Assembly: GCF_001436735.1 (NCBI RefSeq)
Contig: NZ_AYZE01000017.1
Span: forward strand, 79,931-143,930
Origin: Liquorilactobacillus cacaonum DSM 21116
GTDB lineage: Bacteria; Bacillota; Bacilli; Lactobacillales; Lactobacillaceae
DNA length: 64,000 bases
Reading direction: 5' to 3'
Position numbers and translations under genes: made by a program. Positions 56,486-64,000 of this stretch are shown here, one piece after another; position 1 is the first letter of the stretch; every line of letters starts with the position of its first letter. The notes beneath the pieces are model-generated. The model saw only the letters and a program-made list of their open reading frames with translations, did no database searches and had not been told where the DNA came from.

Positions 56486-57184
56486 ATGATGGTTTGTCAA
56501 AAATGTGGACATAAGTTAGAAGAAGGTATGGAATACTGTATGTTTTGTGGTACGCACCAAGAAATTTTTGAAGAAGAATTTGAAAGAAAAAGTTGTAAAT
56601 TTTGTAAAAAAAATATTCCAGTAAATGCAAATTTTTGCTCATATTGTGGAAAAGACCAAGCTTTTATCAATGTGGAAACTTTTTCAAGCGAACCCATTAT
56701 TCAAAAAATTTCTGAAAATGGAAAAATACAAGTTGATGAGGTTACAGAAGATCGTGAACAAATTGATTCACTACCTCTCAATGAGAATGCTCGCCCAGGT
56801 ATTCTTGCCTCAACCAAAATTTTATTAAGAGATATGTTTATTTTTCAAAAAAGAATGGGAAGAGCGGACTTTTGGTGGGCGATAGCAGGAATATTTTTAT
56901 TGTCAATGATATTTGGCATGGTAATGGGCGAAGTAATCGTACTAGTTGAAGAATTTAGTCCAAGTAGTGTGGAGTTGGTAGAAAAAATAGGTGTAAGTAT
57001 CTGGGTAACAATGGTTTACGTAGCAATTACAAGTGCACAAATAAGAAGACTGCATGACTGTAGTTTGCCAAGTGTTTTAATCCTACTAAAATTTTTCTTC
57101 GGATTTGGAGATATTATTGTATTTTTGCTGATGGTTTTACCACAATCAAAGCGAGATATGAGGTATACTTTTAAAAAGAAATGA
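56486..57184 (+). CDS. Zinc-ribbon / DUF805 membrane protein
   Basis: 232 residues. Two zinc ribbons at the N-terminus (CQKCG...CMFCG at about 4-21 and CKFCK...CSYCG at about 36-53), an acidic linker, then a DUF805 domain (about 110-232) with helices and the FIFQKRMGRADFWWA start and RRLHDCSLPSVLIL motif. Function unknown; the zinc ribbons may bind protein or nucleic acid at the membrane. GAGGTGAAAA precedes ATG 56486 (56489 is an alternative). The stop overlaps an upstream start for the next gene. Confidence 0.85.
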   Translation: MMVCQKCGHKLEEGMEYCMFCGTHQEIFEEEFERKSCKFCKKNIPVNANFCSYCGKDQAFINVETFSSEPIIQKISENGKIQVDEVTEDREQIDSLPLNENARPGILASTKILLRDMFIFQKRMGRADFWWAIAGIFLLSMIFGMVMGEVIVLVEEFSPSSVELVEKIGVSIWVTMVYVAITSAQIRRLHDCSLPSVLILLKFFFGFGDIIVFLLMVLPQSKRDMRYTFKKK

Positions 57185-57216
57185 TAGACAATTTATATCC
57201 AGTATTGGGGAGAGTT

Positions 57217-57750
57217 ATGGTTATTAAAGGAGCTAAAGTAAATTTAAGGCATATTCGAATTGAAGATCTTGGTGATTTATATGAATATAGTTCTCAAAGA
57301 GAAGTTGCACATGCTGCAGGATTTGCACGTAGCCAAGACTATTTGTCGTCTTTGGACCTTTTTAATGAACTTGATACAGATTTATCATGGATAATAGTTC
57401 AAAAAAATGGCAAAGTTGTTGGAAATATCTGTTTGTATGAGCTAGAAAATCTGTCTGACGGGGAAAAGGAAAGACATGTATCTTTGGGGTATGCGCTTAA
57501 TAAAAATTTTTGGAATAAGGGATATATGACGGATGCAGTTAATTGTTTAATTAATTGGTTAGTTGATTCTTACAAAAAAATAGATGTGGTAGAAGCTTAT
57601 GTGACGCTTCAAAATGTTTCATCACAACGAGTACTTGAAAAGGCTGGATTTGATTTTATTGCGCTTGTTGAAGTTCCGTATTTTGATGGATATCTTACTA
57701 GAAATGAAGTAAAGGTTTACGAAAATAAAATAGCAAAAAGGAGGGTTTGA
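57217..57750 (+). CDS. GNAT acetyltransferase, RimJ/RimL-like
   Basis: About 177 residues. The RimJ/L-type GNAT fold begins KGAKVNLRHIRIEDLGDLYEY, with YALNKNFWNKGYMTDAV (acetyl-CoA loop) and NVSSQRVLEKAGF near the end. ATG 57217 is favoured because family members begin just before this region and GGGGAGAG lies upstream, though close; ATG 57181, overlapping the previous stop, is possible. The substrate (protein N-terminus or small molecule) is unknown. Followed without gap by the Rrf2-type gene. Confidence 0.85.
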   Translation: MVIKGAKVNLRHIRIEDLGDLYEYSSQREVAHAAGFARSQDYLSSLDLFNELDTDLSWIIVQKNGKVVGNICLYELENLSDGEKERHVSLGYALNKNFWNKGYMTDAVNCLINWLVDSYKKIDVVEAYVTLQNVSSQRVLEKAGFDFIALVEVPYFDGYLTRNEVKVYENKIAKRRV

Positions 57751-57752
57751 GC

Positions 57753-58271
57753 ATGCAATTAACTAAAGGATTTGAACAAGCAGCATGTATTATTGCGCTT
57801 TTAGCGACACAAAAAAGAGATGTGCCTTTATCATCGCAAATGATTCATGAAAGAATTAAAGGTTCGCAGACTTATTTACAAAAGATAATGCGTAAATTAG
57901 TTGTTGCAGGTTTGATTACTTCAGTTTCTGGGAACAGTGGTGGATTTTCTTTGGCTAAGGATCCTAAAAATATAACATTTTTGCAGATCGTTAATGCAAC
58001 CGAAGGAGAGATTAAAACGTACCCAGATTTAGGATTTCTTGACTTAGTTTTCAAAGATTTTTTACCAATATCGCATGAAGCAACACATGCAATAAGTGGA
58101 CTCTTTCAAGAAGCGGACAAGCAGTGGTGTGAGTATTTAAGTAAAAAAACTGTTTATGATATAATTCTGGAAACTTTTGGTAATAGACAGGTCAATTTAG
58201 TTGATTGGAATAATCAAGATGTGACTAAAAATCAAGAAATGGCTGATTTGTTAAAAGGTATTAAGTATTAA
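57753..58271 (+). CDS. Rrf2-family regulator without the cysteine cluster
   Basis: About 172 residues. N-terminal winged helix (about 1-80; LTKGFEQAACIIALLATQKRD, IKGSQTYLQKIMRKLVVAGLI, NSGGFSLAK) as in Rrf2/IscR proteins. The three closely spaced cysteines that hold the iron-sulfur cluster in IscR and NsrR are absent, and the C-terminal part is longer than usual. ATG 57753 follows AAAGGAGG. It lies upstream of alsS but separated by 250 bases. Its target and signal are unknown. Confidence 0.87.
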   Translation: MQLTKGFEQAACIIALLATQKRDVPLSSQMIHERIKGSQTYLQKIMRKLVVAGLITSVSGNSGGFSLAKDPKNITFLQIVNATEGEIKTYPDLGFLDLVFKDFLPISHEATHAISGLFQEADKQWCEYLSKKTVYDIILETFGNRQVNLVDWNNQDVTKNQEMADLLKGIKY

Positions 58272-58522
58272 TAATTTAAAACGAGAGAGGATGTTTTTCT
58301 TTTTTTAAAAGTTAAACTTTTAACAAGAATATCTTTTTAAGCTATTGATAGTGCGAGATTGTAAGTACTTATTGCAGAAATGATAGTTATTTTATTCACA
58401 ATCAAAAAACGAGCTAGTATTTAATGTTTCTCAATGCTATCATAATTCATGAATTTACTAGTATCATTTTCTAATGGTGTAGATAAGTCAGTATGATTTA
58501 ATTAAGAAGGAGTTTTGTAACG

Positions 58523-60205
58523 ATGGAAGACAAAGAAAAATATTATGGTGCAGATGCACTAATTGATAGTCTAGCAAATCATGATGTTGAATACGTGTTT
58601 GGTATTCCTGGTGCAAAAATTGATCGTGTGTTTGAAAAACTTGAACATCCAACCAATCCAAAGGCACCAAAATTGATTTTGACTCGTCACGAACAAAATG
58701 CTGCCTTTATGGCGGCTGGGATAGGTCGTATTACTGGCAAACCAGGTGTTGTTTTAACAACATCTGGACCAGGTGCGAGCAATCTTGCAACAGGTCTTGT
58801 GACTGCAACTGCTGAAGGCGATCCTGTTTTGGCTATTGCAGGACAGGTACAAAGAACAGATTTGCTTCGTTTGACTCATCAAAGTATGGATAATGCAGCA
58901 TTATTTGCCCCAATTACAAAATACAGTGCTGAAGTTCAAGATCCTGATAATATTTCAGAAGTTGTTGCTAATGCATATCGAGAGGCTGAAGCGGGCAAGC
59001 AAGGTGCTGGGTTTGTTTCGATGCCACAAGACGTTGTTGATGCACAAGTAAATACAAAGGTAATCAAACCATTGATTGCTCCAAAACTTGGGCCAGCAAG
59101 CCCTGTTGAGTCAACATTACTTGCACAAAGAATTAAGGCAGCACAAATGCCAGTTTTACTTGTAGGAATGAGAGCCTCATCACCAGAGGCTACAAAGGCA
59201 ATTCGTGCATTGATCGCTGAGACTCATTTGCCTGTTGTTGAAACTTTCCAAGGGGCAGGGATTATTCCTCGCGATATGGAAGACGACTTCTTTGGTCGTG
59301 TTGGATTATTCCGTAACCAACCAGGGGATCGCTTACTTAAAAAGAGTGATTTAGTTGTGGCTATTGGTTACGACCCAATTGAATATGAACCTAGAAACTG
59401 GAATGCCACAGGTGATGCTAATATAGTTGTAATCGACACGATCGAATCTCAAATCGATAAGAACTTCCAACCGGAAAATGAATTGATTGGCAATATTGAG
59501 CAAACACTTGACTTCTTACTGCCATACATGAAAGGGTATGAAGTTCCTACGACATCACGTAAATATTTGTCTGAACTTCATGTGAAACTTGAAGAAAGAG
59601 ACGAAGCACCTGAAGTGACGAGCGAACAAGTGCTAAATCATCCATTAAGTGTGATACAAGAGATGCAAAATCATATAACTGACGATATGACAGTTACAGT
59701 TGATGTTGGTAGTTTCTATATTTGGATGGCAAGACATTTTAGAAGTTATGCACCTCGTCATTTGCTTTTTAGTAATGGGATGCAGACACTTGGTGTGGCA
59801 CTTCCTTGGGCAATTGCAGCTGCACTAGTGCGCCCAGAAACACAAATTGTATCGGTTTCTGGTGATGGTGGTTTCTTGTTTTCAAGCCAAGATTTAGAGA
59901 CAGCTGTCCGTCTTAATTTGAACATTGTTCATTTGATTTGGAATGATGGTAATTTTGATATGGTTAAGTTCCAAGAAGAGCTCAAGTATGGTCAAGATGC
60001 GGGTGTTAAGTTTGGCCCAGTTGATTTTGCTAAATATGCTGAGAGTTTTGGAGCTACAGGGCTAAAGGTTACTAAAGCAAGTGAATTAAAGGATGTTTTA
60101 GACAAAGCATTCTCAACGAAAGGCCCAGTTATTGTTGATATCCCAGTGGATTATAGTTTTAACCACGAATTGGGTACACAAATTTTAGACGATCAGATTC
60201 ACTAA
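58523..60205 (+). CDS. alsS: Acetolactate synthase, catabolic (AlsS type)
   Basis: Thiamine diphosphate enzyme that condenses two pyruvates to acetolactate, the entry to acetoin/diacetyl. 560 residues, full length. Catalytic Glu57 in [10 protein letters not shown], the central domain, and the TPP motif [35 protein letters not shown] are intact. GAAGGAG precedes ATG 58523. No small regulatory subunit follows, and no acetolactate decarboxylase gene is nearby. This points to the catabolic, FAD-independent enzyme rather than IlvB. Pyruvate-disposal fits the adjacent malolactic and PTS pathways. Confidence 0.93.
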   Translation: MEDKEKYYGADALIDSLANHDVEYVFGIPGAKIDRVFEKLEHPTNPKAPKLILTRHEQNAAFMAAGIGRITGKPGVVLTTSGPGASNLATGLVTATAEGDPVLAIAGQVQRTDLLRLTHQSMDNAALFAPITKYSAEVQDPDNISEVVANAYREAEAGKQGAGFVSMPQDVVDAQVNTKVIKPLIAPKLGPASPVESTLLAQRIKAAQMPVLLVGMRASSPEATKAIRALIAETHLPVVETFQGAGIIPRDMEDDFFGRVGLFRNQPGDRLLKKSDLVVAIGYDPIEYEPRNWNATGDANIVVIDTIESQIDKNFQPENELIGNIEQTLDFLLPYMKGYEVPTTSRKYLSELHVKLEERDEAPEVTSEQVLNHPLSVIQEMQNHITDDMTVTVDVGSFYIWMARHFRSYAPRHLLFSNGMQTLGVALPWAIAAALVRPETQIVSVSGDGGFLFSSQDLETAVRLNLNIVHLIWNDGNFDMVKFQEELKYGQDAGVKFGPVDFAKYAESFGATGLKVTKASELKDVLDKAFSTKGPVIVDIPVDYSFNHELGTQILDDQIH

Positions 60206-60232
60206 TTAGTTATTATATATTGTTACGAAAGG

Positions 60233-60266
60233 ACAACACTTTTATGTTTAAGGTGTTGTTTTTTCT
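60233..60266 (+). terminator. alsS terminator
   Basis: ACAACAC stem with AGGTGTTGT and six T's. It overlaps the -35 side of the lysP promoter. Confidence 0.75.
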
Positions 60267-60283
60267 TTTGTGCAGAGTATAAT
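60256..60283 (+). promoter_or_regulatory. lysP promoter
   Basis: TATAAT at 60278-60283 with TTGTTT at 60256-60261, spaced 16 bases. It lies just before the lysine riboswitch and inside the alsS terminator region. Confidence 0.6.
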
Positions 60284-60289
60284 AAAAGC

Positions 60290-60527
60290 ATCGAAAAGAG
60301 GTTGCAAATGATAAGAGTAGCTATTTATGAGATGTTGGAGCATCCACGACTAATAGTGAAAGGAGAATTTGCCGAAATAATATGTTGCTGCAACAATATA
60401 TTATTGGGACTTGACTTAAAAGGTCAAGGACTGTCATGCGTTTTATGCATGGAGTGCTATCGAGTGTGACTTTTACGTATATTCATGATTATGAAAGTCT
60501 TGCTGGAATTAGCAGCAAGACTTTTTA
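60290..60527 (+). promoter_or_regulatory. Lysine riboswitch (L-box) with terminator
   Basis: The leader contains the conserved L-box blocks in order: AGAGGTTGC near 60298, GAGTAG near 60314, GAAAGGAGAATTTGCCGAA (60358-60376), and the CTGTCATG...CATGGAGTGCTATC part (60431-60453). A perfect 12-base terminator stem (60494-60505 with 60513-60524, AAAGTCTTGCTG) with a T-tail lies before the permease gene. Lysine binding should cause termination. Confidence 0.92.
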
Positions 60528-60607
60528 TGTGGTTACATAACATGAATTAATACGGATTAGTTAGAAAAGTGTGGACTTGATTGCCTCTTGAAAAAACAGG
60601 AGGAATT

Positions 60608-62056
60608 ATGGAAGGAAAAAAAGTTAGTCGTACGTTGAAGACAAGGCATCTATCAATGATTGCACTTGGAGGAAGTATTGGGACAGGGTTATTTGTTGCT
60701 AGTGGTTCAGCAATTAGCACTTCCGGTCCGGGAGGTGCGTTGGCAGCATATATAGGAATTGGGATAATGGTATATTTTTTAATGACCAGTTTGGGAGAGA
60801 TGGCGACATATTTACCAGTTACTGGATCCTTTGCCACGTATTCAAGCAGGTTTGTGGATCCAGCGTTTGGGTTTGCGATGGGTTGGAATTATTGGTTTAA
60901 CTGGGCAATCACTCTAGCAGTTGATATTAGTACTGTTGCATTAGTTATGAAATTTTGGCTGCCGAATGTTCCAACATGGATTTTTAGTATGATTGCTTTG
61001 ATAATTATATTTGCTATTAATGCATTTTCTGTTTTGTCATTTGGAGAAGCTGAGTATTGGATGTCATTAATCAAAGTGGCTACAGTTATTATTTTTTTGG
61101 TAATTGGCTTTTTGACAATTTTGGGAATTATGGGTGGAAAAGCAGTTGGACTTGAAAATTTTGTTTATCATAAAGCTCCTTTTGTTGGTGGAATTCCAAC
61201 CTTGCTAAGCGTTTTTGTGGTAGCAGGATTCTCTTTTCAAGGAACCGAGTTAATCGGAATTACAGCTGGGGAGTCTGCTACTCCTGAAAAAAGTATTCCA
61301 AAAGCCATAAAACAGGTTTTTTGGAGGATTTTACTTTTTTATATACTTTCCATTTTTGTCATTGCTTGTTTGATTCCTTATACAAGTTCCAATTTATTAG
61401 GCTCAAGTGCGAGTGATATTGCTATAAGTCCGTTTACGCTCGTATTTAAAAGAGCTGGATTGGCATCGGCTGCAAGCGTAATGAATGCGGTAATTTTGAC
61501 TTCGGTTATATCAGCGGCAAATTCAGGTATGTATGCCTCTACTAGGATGTTGTTTTCTATGGCAGGCCATGGCAATGCTCCACATTTTTTTAGCAGATTG
61601 AATACTAGAGGAGTTCCTTTTTATGCATTATTAGGAACAACTGCAGTTGGGTTATTAACTTTTTTTTCAAGCATATATGGAACGAGGATATATTCTTTTT
61701 TATTGAGTGCTAGTGGACTAACTGGTTTTATTGCATGGTTAGGAATTGCAGTTTCACATTACCGTTTTAGAAGGGCTTTTAAAATACAGGGAAAATCGTT
61801 AAAAGAATTGAAATACCATGCTAAGCTCTTTCCTTTTGGACCGCTTTTTTCTTTTGCTGTGTGTGTACTGGTAATAATCGGGCAAGACTTAAAATCATTT
61901 GCTAAATGGGACTGGCAAGCAATAAGTGTGAGTTATATGAGTATTCCGTTGTTCTTAATATTATTTTTGTATTTTAAAATTAAGCATCATACGAAATTGA
62001 TACCACTTGCACAAATAGACTTAACCCCACATGATGTGAAAGAAACTGACGATTAA
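60608..62056 (+). CDS. lysP: Amino acid permease, lysine-specific (LysP type)
   Basis: APC-superfamily transporter of about 482 residues with 12 helices. The start TLKTRHLSMIALGGSIGTGLF and GLASAASVMNAVILTSVISAANSGMYASTRML are the amino acid transporter signatures. Lysine specificity is supported by the L-box upstream, and FQGTELIGITAGES is typical of LysP. ATG 60608 follows GGAGGAAT; the frame upstream of it is a short extension. Monocistronic. Regulation: transcription attenuation by lysine. Confidence 0.92.
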   Translation: MEGKKVSRTLKTRHLSMIALGGSIGTGLFVASGSAISTSGPGGALAAYIGIGIMVYFLMTSLGEMATYLPVTGSFATYSSRFVDPAFGFAMGWNYWFNWAITLAVDISTVALVMKFWLPNVPTWIFSMIALIIIFAINAFSVLSFGEAEYWMSLIKVATVIIFLVIGFLTILGIMGGKAVGLENFVYHKAPFVGGIPTLLSVFVVAGFSFQGTELIGITAGESATPEKSIPKAIKQVFWRILLFYILSIFVIACLIPYTSSNLLGSSASDIAISPFTLVFKRAGLASAASVMNAVILTSVISAANSGMYASTRMLFSMAGHGNAPHFFSRLNTRGVPFYALLGTTAVGLLTFFSSIYGTRIYSFLLSASGLTGFIAWLGIAVSHYRFRRAFKIQGKSLKELKYHAKLFPFGPLFSFAVCVLVIIGQDLKSFAKWDWQAISVSYMSIPLFLILFLYFKIKHHTKLIPLAQIDLTPHDVKETDD

Positions 62057-62089
62057 TTGTTGCTATTTTTTGGGTTTAATATTATGATA

Positions 62090-62318
62090 TCTATAGAATA
62101 ATTAATAGAGAAAACATCGGAGTGCGCCTTAAGTAGACTTATAGAGACATGATGGTTGGTGGAAATCATGAAGTTGAAATTCCAGCGTTCGTTGTATGGG
62201 CAGGTAATGCTGCACGGGAGACCGTTATTTTAGTTGAGTGCGATTTTTTTAATCGAACTTGGGTGGTACCGCGAATGAAGTCTTTTCGTCCCAATTATGG
62301 GAGGGAAGACTTTTTTAT
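62090..62318 (+). promoter_or_regulatory. T-box leader of serS
   Basis: The AGAGA distal Stem I element near 62142 and GATGGTTGGTG are followed by a specifier region, then the T-box AACTTGGGTGGTACCGCG at 62256-62273. A terminator (AAGTCTTTTCGTCCC / GGGAGGGAAGACTTTTTT, 62278-62316) competes with the antiterminator. Uncharged tRNA-Ser should allow serS transcription. The specifier codon could not be fixed; AGC or UCC in the 62190s are candidates. Confidence 0.93.
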
Positions 62319-62342
62319 TTTCTAAAATTTAGGAGGAAAAAT

Positions 62343-63611
62343 ATGTTAGATATTAAAATGATTCGTCTTAATGAAGATGAAGTTAAAGAACGGCTCGCAA
62401 CGCGTAATGTTAAATCTGAAATAATTGATGAACTATTGGCACAAGATAAGTTAAGACGTGAATTAGTTGTTCAGACTGAAACACTTAAGCAAAAAAGAAA
62501 TGAAGTATCTCAAGAAATTGCGCATGCCAAAAGAAACAAAGAAGATGCAACAAAGGCTATTAATGACATGAAGGAAGTTGGACAGGCTATAAAGAAGCTT
62601 GACGAACAACTAAATGGAGTGAATGAGAAAGTTTTGGATATGGCTGCACGTTTACCTAATTTGCCGAATCCAACTATTCCAGTAGGCCCAGATGAGACTG
62701 CAAATGTGGAAATAAAGGTGGTTGGTAAACCTAGAAAATTTGATTTCGAACCTAAAGCACATTGGGAAATCGGTGAAAAACTAGGGATTTTAGACTTTGA
62801 GCGTGGAGCAAAGGTGTCAGGGAGTCGTTTCTTATACTATAAAGGATGGGGAGCAAGATTAGAGCGTGCAATCTATAATTTTATGTTGGATGAACATGCT
62901 AAAGAGGGGTACACAGAAATTTTACCACCTTACATGGTTAATGGAGCATCAATGTTCGGTACGGGTCAATTTCCAAAATTTAAAGAAGACGTTTTTCAAA
63001 TTGAAGGTCAAGATTTGACCTTAATTCCTACTGCAGAAGTACCATTGACTAATTATTATCGTGATGAGGTCATACCAACTGAGAAATTGCCAGTTTATTT
63101 TACGGCTCTATCACCATCGTTTAGGTCGGAAGCTGGTAGTGCAGGCCGTGATACTAGAGGATTGATAAGATTGCATCAATTTAATAAAGTTGAAATGGTT
63201 AAGTATTGCAAACAAGAAGATTCTTATGAGGAATTAGAAAAAATGACTTTGAATGCAGGCAATATTTTGGATAAGCTTGAACTTCCATATCATGTAATTA
63301 CATTATCAACCGGAGATATGGGATTTTCTGCGGCTATGACGCATGATGTAGAGGTTTGGATGCCATCACAACATGTCTATCGAGAGATCTCAAGTTGTTC
63401 TAACTGTGAGGATTTCCAGGCAAGAAGAGCTCACATTCAATATCGAGATGAAGAAGGTAAATTGAAATTTGTGCATACATTAAATGGTTCTGGATTAGCT
63501 GTTGGGAGAACGGTCGCTGCAATTATTGAAAACTTCCAAAATGAGGACGGAACTATTTCCGTACCTAATGTACTTCAGCCATATTTAGGTGGGCTTGAAG
63601 TTATCAAATAA
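62343..63611 (+). CDS. serS: Seryl-tRNA synthetase
   Basis: Class II aminoacyl-tRNA synthetase charging tRNA-Ser. 422 residues. The N-terminal two-helix coiled coil (about 28-105) binds the tRNA long arm; the catalytic core has [14 protein letters not shown], motif 2 in [25 protein letters not shown] and motif 3 in [22 protein letters not shown] 62343 follows AGGAGGA; the longer frame would begin inside the T-box. It is controlled by the T-box and followed by a terminator. Confidence 0.97.
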   Translation: MLDIKMIRLNEDEVKERLATRNVKSEIIDELLAQDKLRRELVVQTETLKQKRNEVSQEIAHAKRNKEDATKAINDMKEVGQAIKKLDEQLNGVNEKVLDMAARLPNLPNPTIPVGPDETANVEIKVVGKPRKFDFEPKAHWEIGEKLGILDFERGAKVSGSRFLYYKGWGARLERAIYNFMLDEHAKEGYTEILPPYMVNGASMFGTGQFPKFKEDVFQIEGQDLTLIPTAEVPLTNYYRDEVIPTEKLPVYFTALSPSFRSEAGSAGRDTRGLIRLHQFNKVEMVKYCKQEDSYEELEKMTLNAGNILDKLELPYHVITLSTGDMGFSAAMTHDVEVWMPSQHVYREISSCSNCEDFQARRAHIQYRDEEGKLKFVHTLNGSGLAVGRTVAAIIENFQNEDGTISVPNVLQPYLGGLEVIK

Positions 63612-63626
63612 CTTAATTAATCAATC

Positions 63627-63670
63627 ATAAGAGCTAAGCTGAAGTCAATTTGGTTTAGCTCTTATTTGTT
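63627..63670 (+). terminator. serS terminator
   Basis: ATAAGAGCTAA with TTAGCTCTTAT arms and a following T-rich stretch (weak T-run). Confidence 0.7.
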
Positions 63671-63750
63671 TGGACAAATGTTTTTGTCACTGTACATTAT
63701 GGTTTTTTTTAAATTATTGCATCTAGAATTAATTAGAATAAAAAAAGTTG

Positions 63751-63779
63751 TTGACGCACTATGAAAATGTTGGTATGAT
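63751..63779 (+). promoter_or_regulatory. Upstream promoter P1 of a ribosomal RNA operon
   Basis: TTGACG (63751-63756) and TATGAT (63774-63779) with a 17-base spacer. Confidence 0.75.
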
Positions 63780-63891
63780 ATTCATTGTTGTCAAGGAGAT
63801 GTAGTTGTTTTTAGGCCTTGACTATTGGTACGATACATAACGAAGTTGTTAGAAAGATTGTTTCTTTAAAAATTAGCAAGTGAAAAATATG

Positions 63892-63920
63892 TTGACTTTT
63901 GATTCGATAGTATGTATAAT
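63892..63920 (+). promoter_or_regulatory. Downstream promoter P2 of a ribosomal RNA operon
   Basis: TTGACT (63892-63897) and consensus TATAAT (63915-63920) with a 17-base spacer. Tandem arrangement with P1 is typical of rrn operons. Confidence 0.82.
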
Positions 63921-64000
63921 AATTTCTTGTGTCATATCTAAAAAGTAGACCTTTGAAAACTGAACAAAGTTTCGACAAATCAAATGTGTAGGGTCTCTTG
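63921..64000 (+). ncRNA. Ribosomal RNA operon leader, 16S gene beyond the edge
   Basis: After P2 the sequence CTTTGAAAACTGAACAAAG (63951-63969) is the leader motif seen before 16S genes in lactobacilli and other Firmicutes. The 16S start motif itself is not yet reached at base 64000, so only the leader is present. Confidence 0.75.

Overview
The window looks like the chromosome of a low-GC Gram-positive lactic acid bacterium of the family Lactobacillaceae. The evidence is AT-rich DNA with strong AGGAGG-type ribosome binding sites and many TTG/GTG starts, a malolactic enzyme with its LysR regulator, an LPXTG surface protein, a T-box serS leader, LicT-type antitermination and a Firmicutes lysine riboswitch. 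The genus cannot be fixed from sequence reading alone. I see no phage, insertion sequence, CRISPR array, tRNA or rRNA gene. The last 250 bases carry two tandem promoters and a leader typical of a ribosomal RNA operon whose 16S gene would begin just beyond the right edge.

Layout. 1-3250: end of an oligopeptide ABC importer (oppB' C D F) closed by a strong hairpin. 3.3-6.8 kb (minus): histidine phosphatase, cation/proton antiporter, DedA membrane protein. 6.9-11.9 kb: helD, coaA, guaA. 12.0-16.5 kb: a beta-glucoside operon (licT, bglP, GH1 6-phospho-beta-glucosidase) with two ribonucleic antiterminator/terminator units. 16.6-21.8 kb: YdcF-like protein, DHA2 drug exporter, a divergent MarR-type regulator/ABC-2-like membrane protein pair with two matching operators and an apparent frameshift in the membrane protein, then a GNAT enzyme. 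21.9-25.3 kb: ABC exporter plus two-component system. 25.4-27.7 kb: LPXTG protein with a ParB-like domain, and glutathione peroxidase.

27.8-34.2 kb (minus) is the most distinctive operon: pxpB, pxpC, biotin carboxyl carrier, biotin carboxylase, a YcsI-type hydro-lyase, pxpA and an NRAMP-family transporter. It contains all the parts of a split urea-carboxylase-like enzyme beside the 5-oxoprolinase proteins. 34.6-38.7 kb is a malolactic locus: mleS and a DASS-family dicarboxylate transporter, divergent from mleR. 38.8-46.7 kb holds three ABC systems, a GntR/YtrA regulator and an unrecognised membrane protein.

46.7-53.7 kb: RluA-type pseudouridine synthase, DtxR-type regulator, cold shock protein, MFS transporter, split ThrE exporter and a MacB-like ABC pair. 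54.0-58.3 kb: LCP ligase, DUF1634 and TauE/SafE proteins, zinc-ribbon/DUF805 protein, GNAT and Rrf2 regulator. 58.5-63.6 kb: acetolactate synthase, a lysine-riboswitch-controlled lysine permease and T-box-controlled serS. Export and envelope-stress functions, organic acid and amino acid handling, and RNA-based regulation dominate the window.
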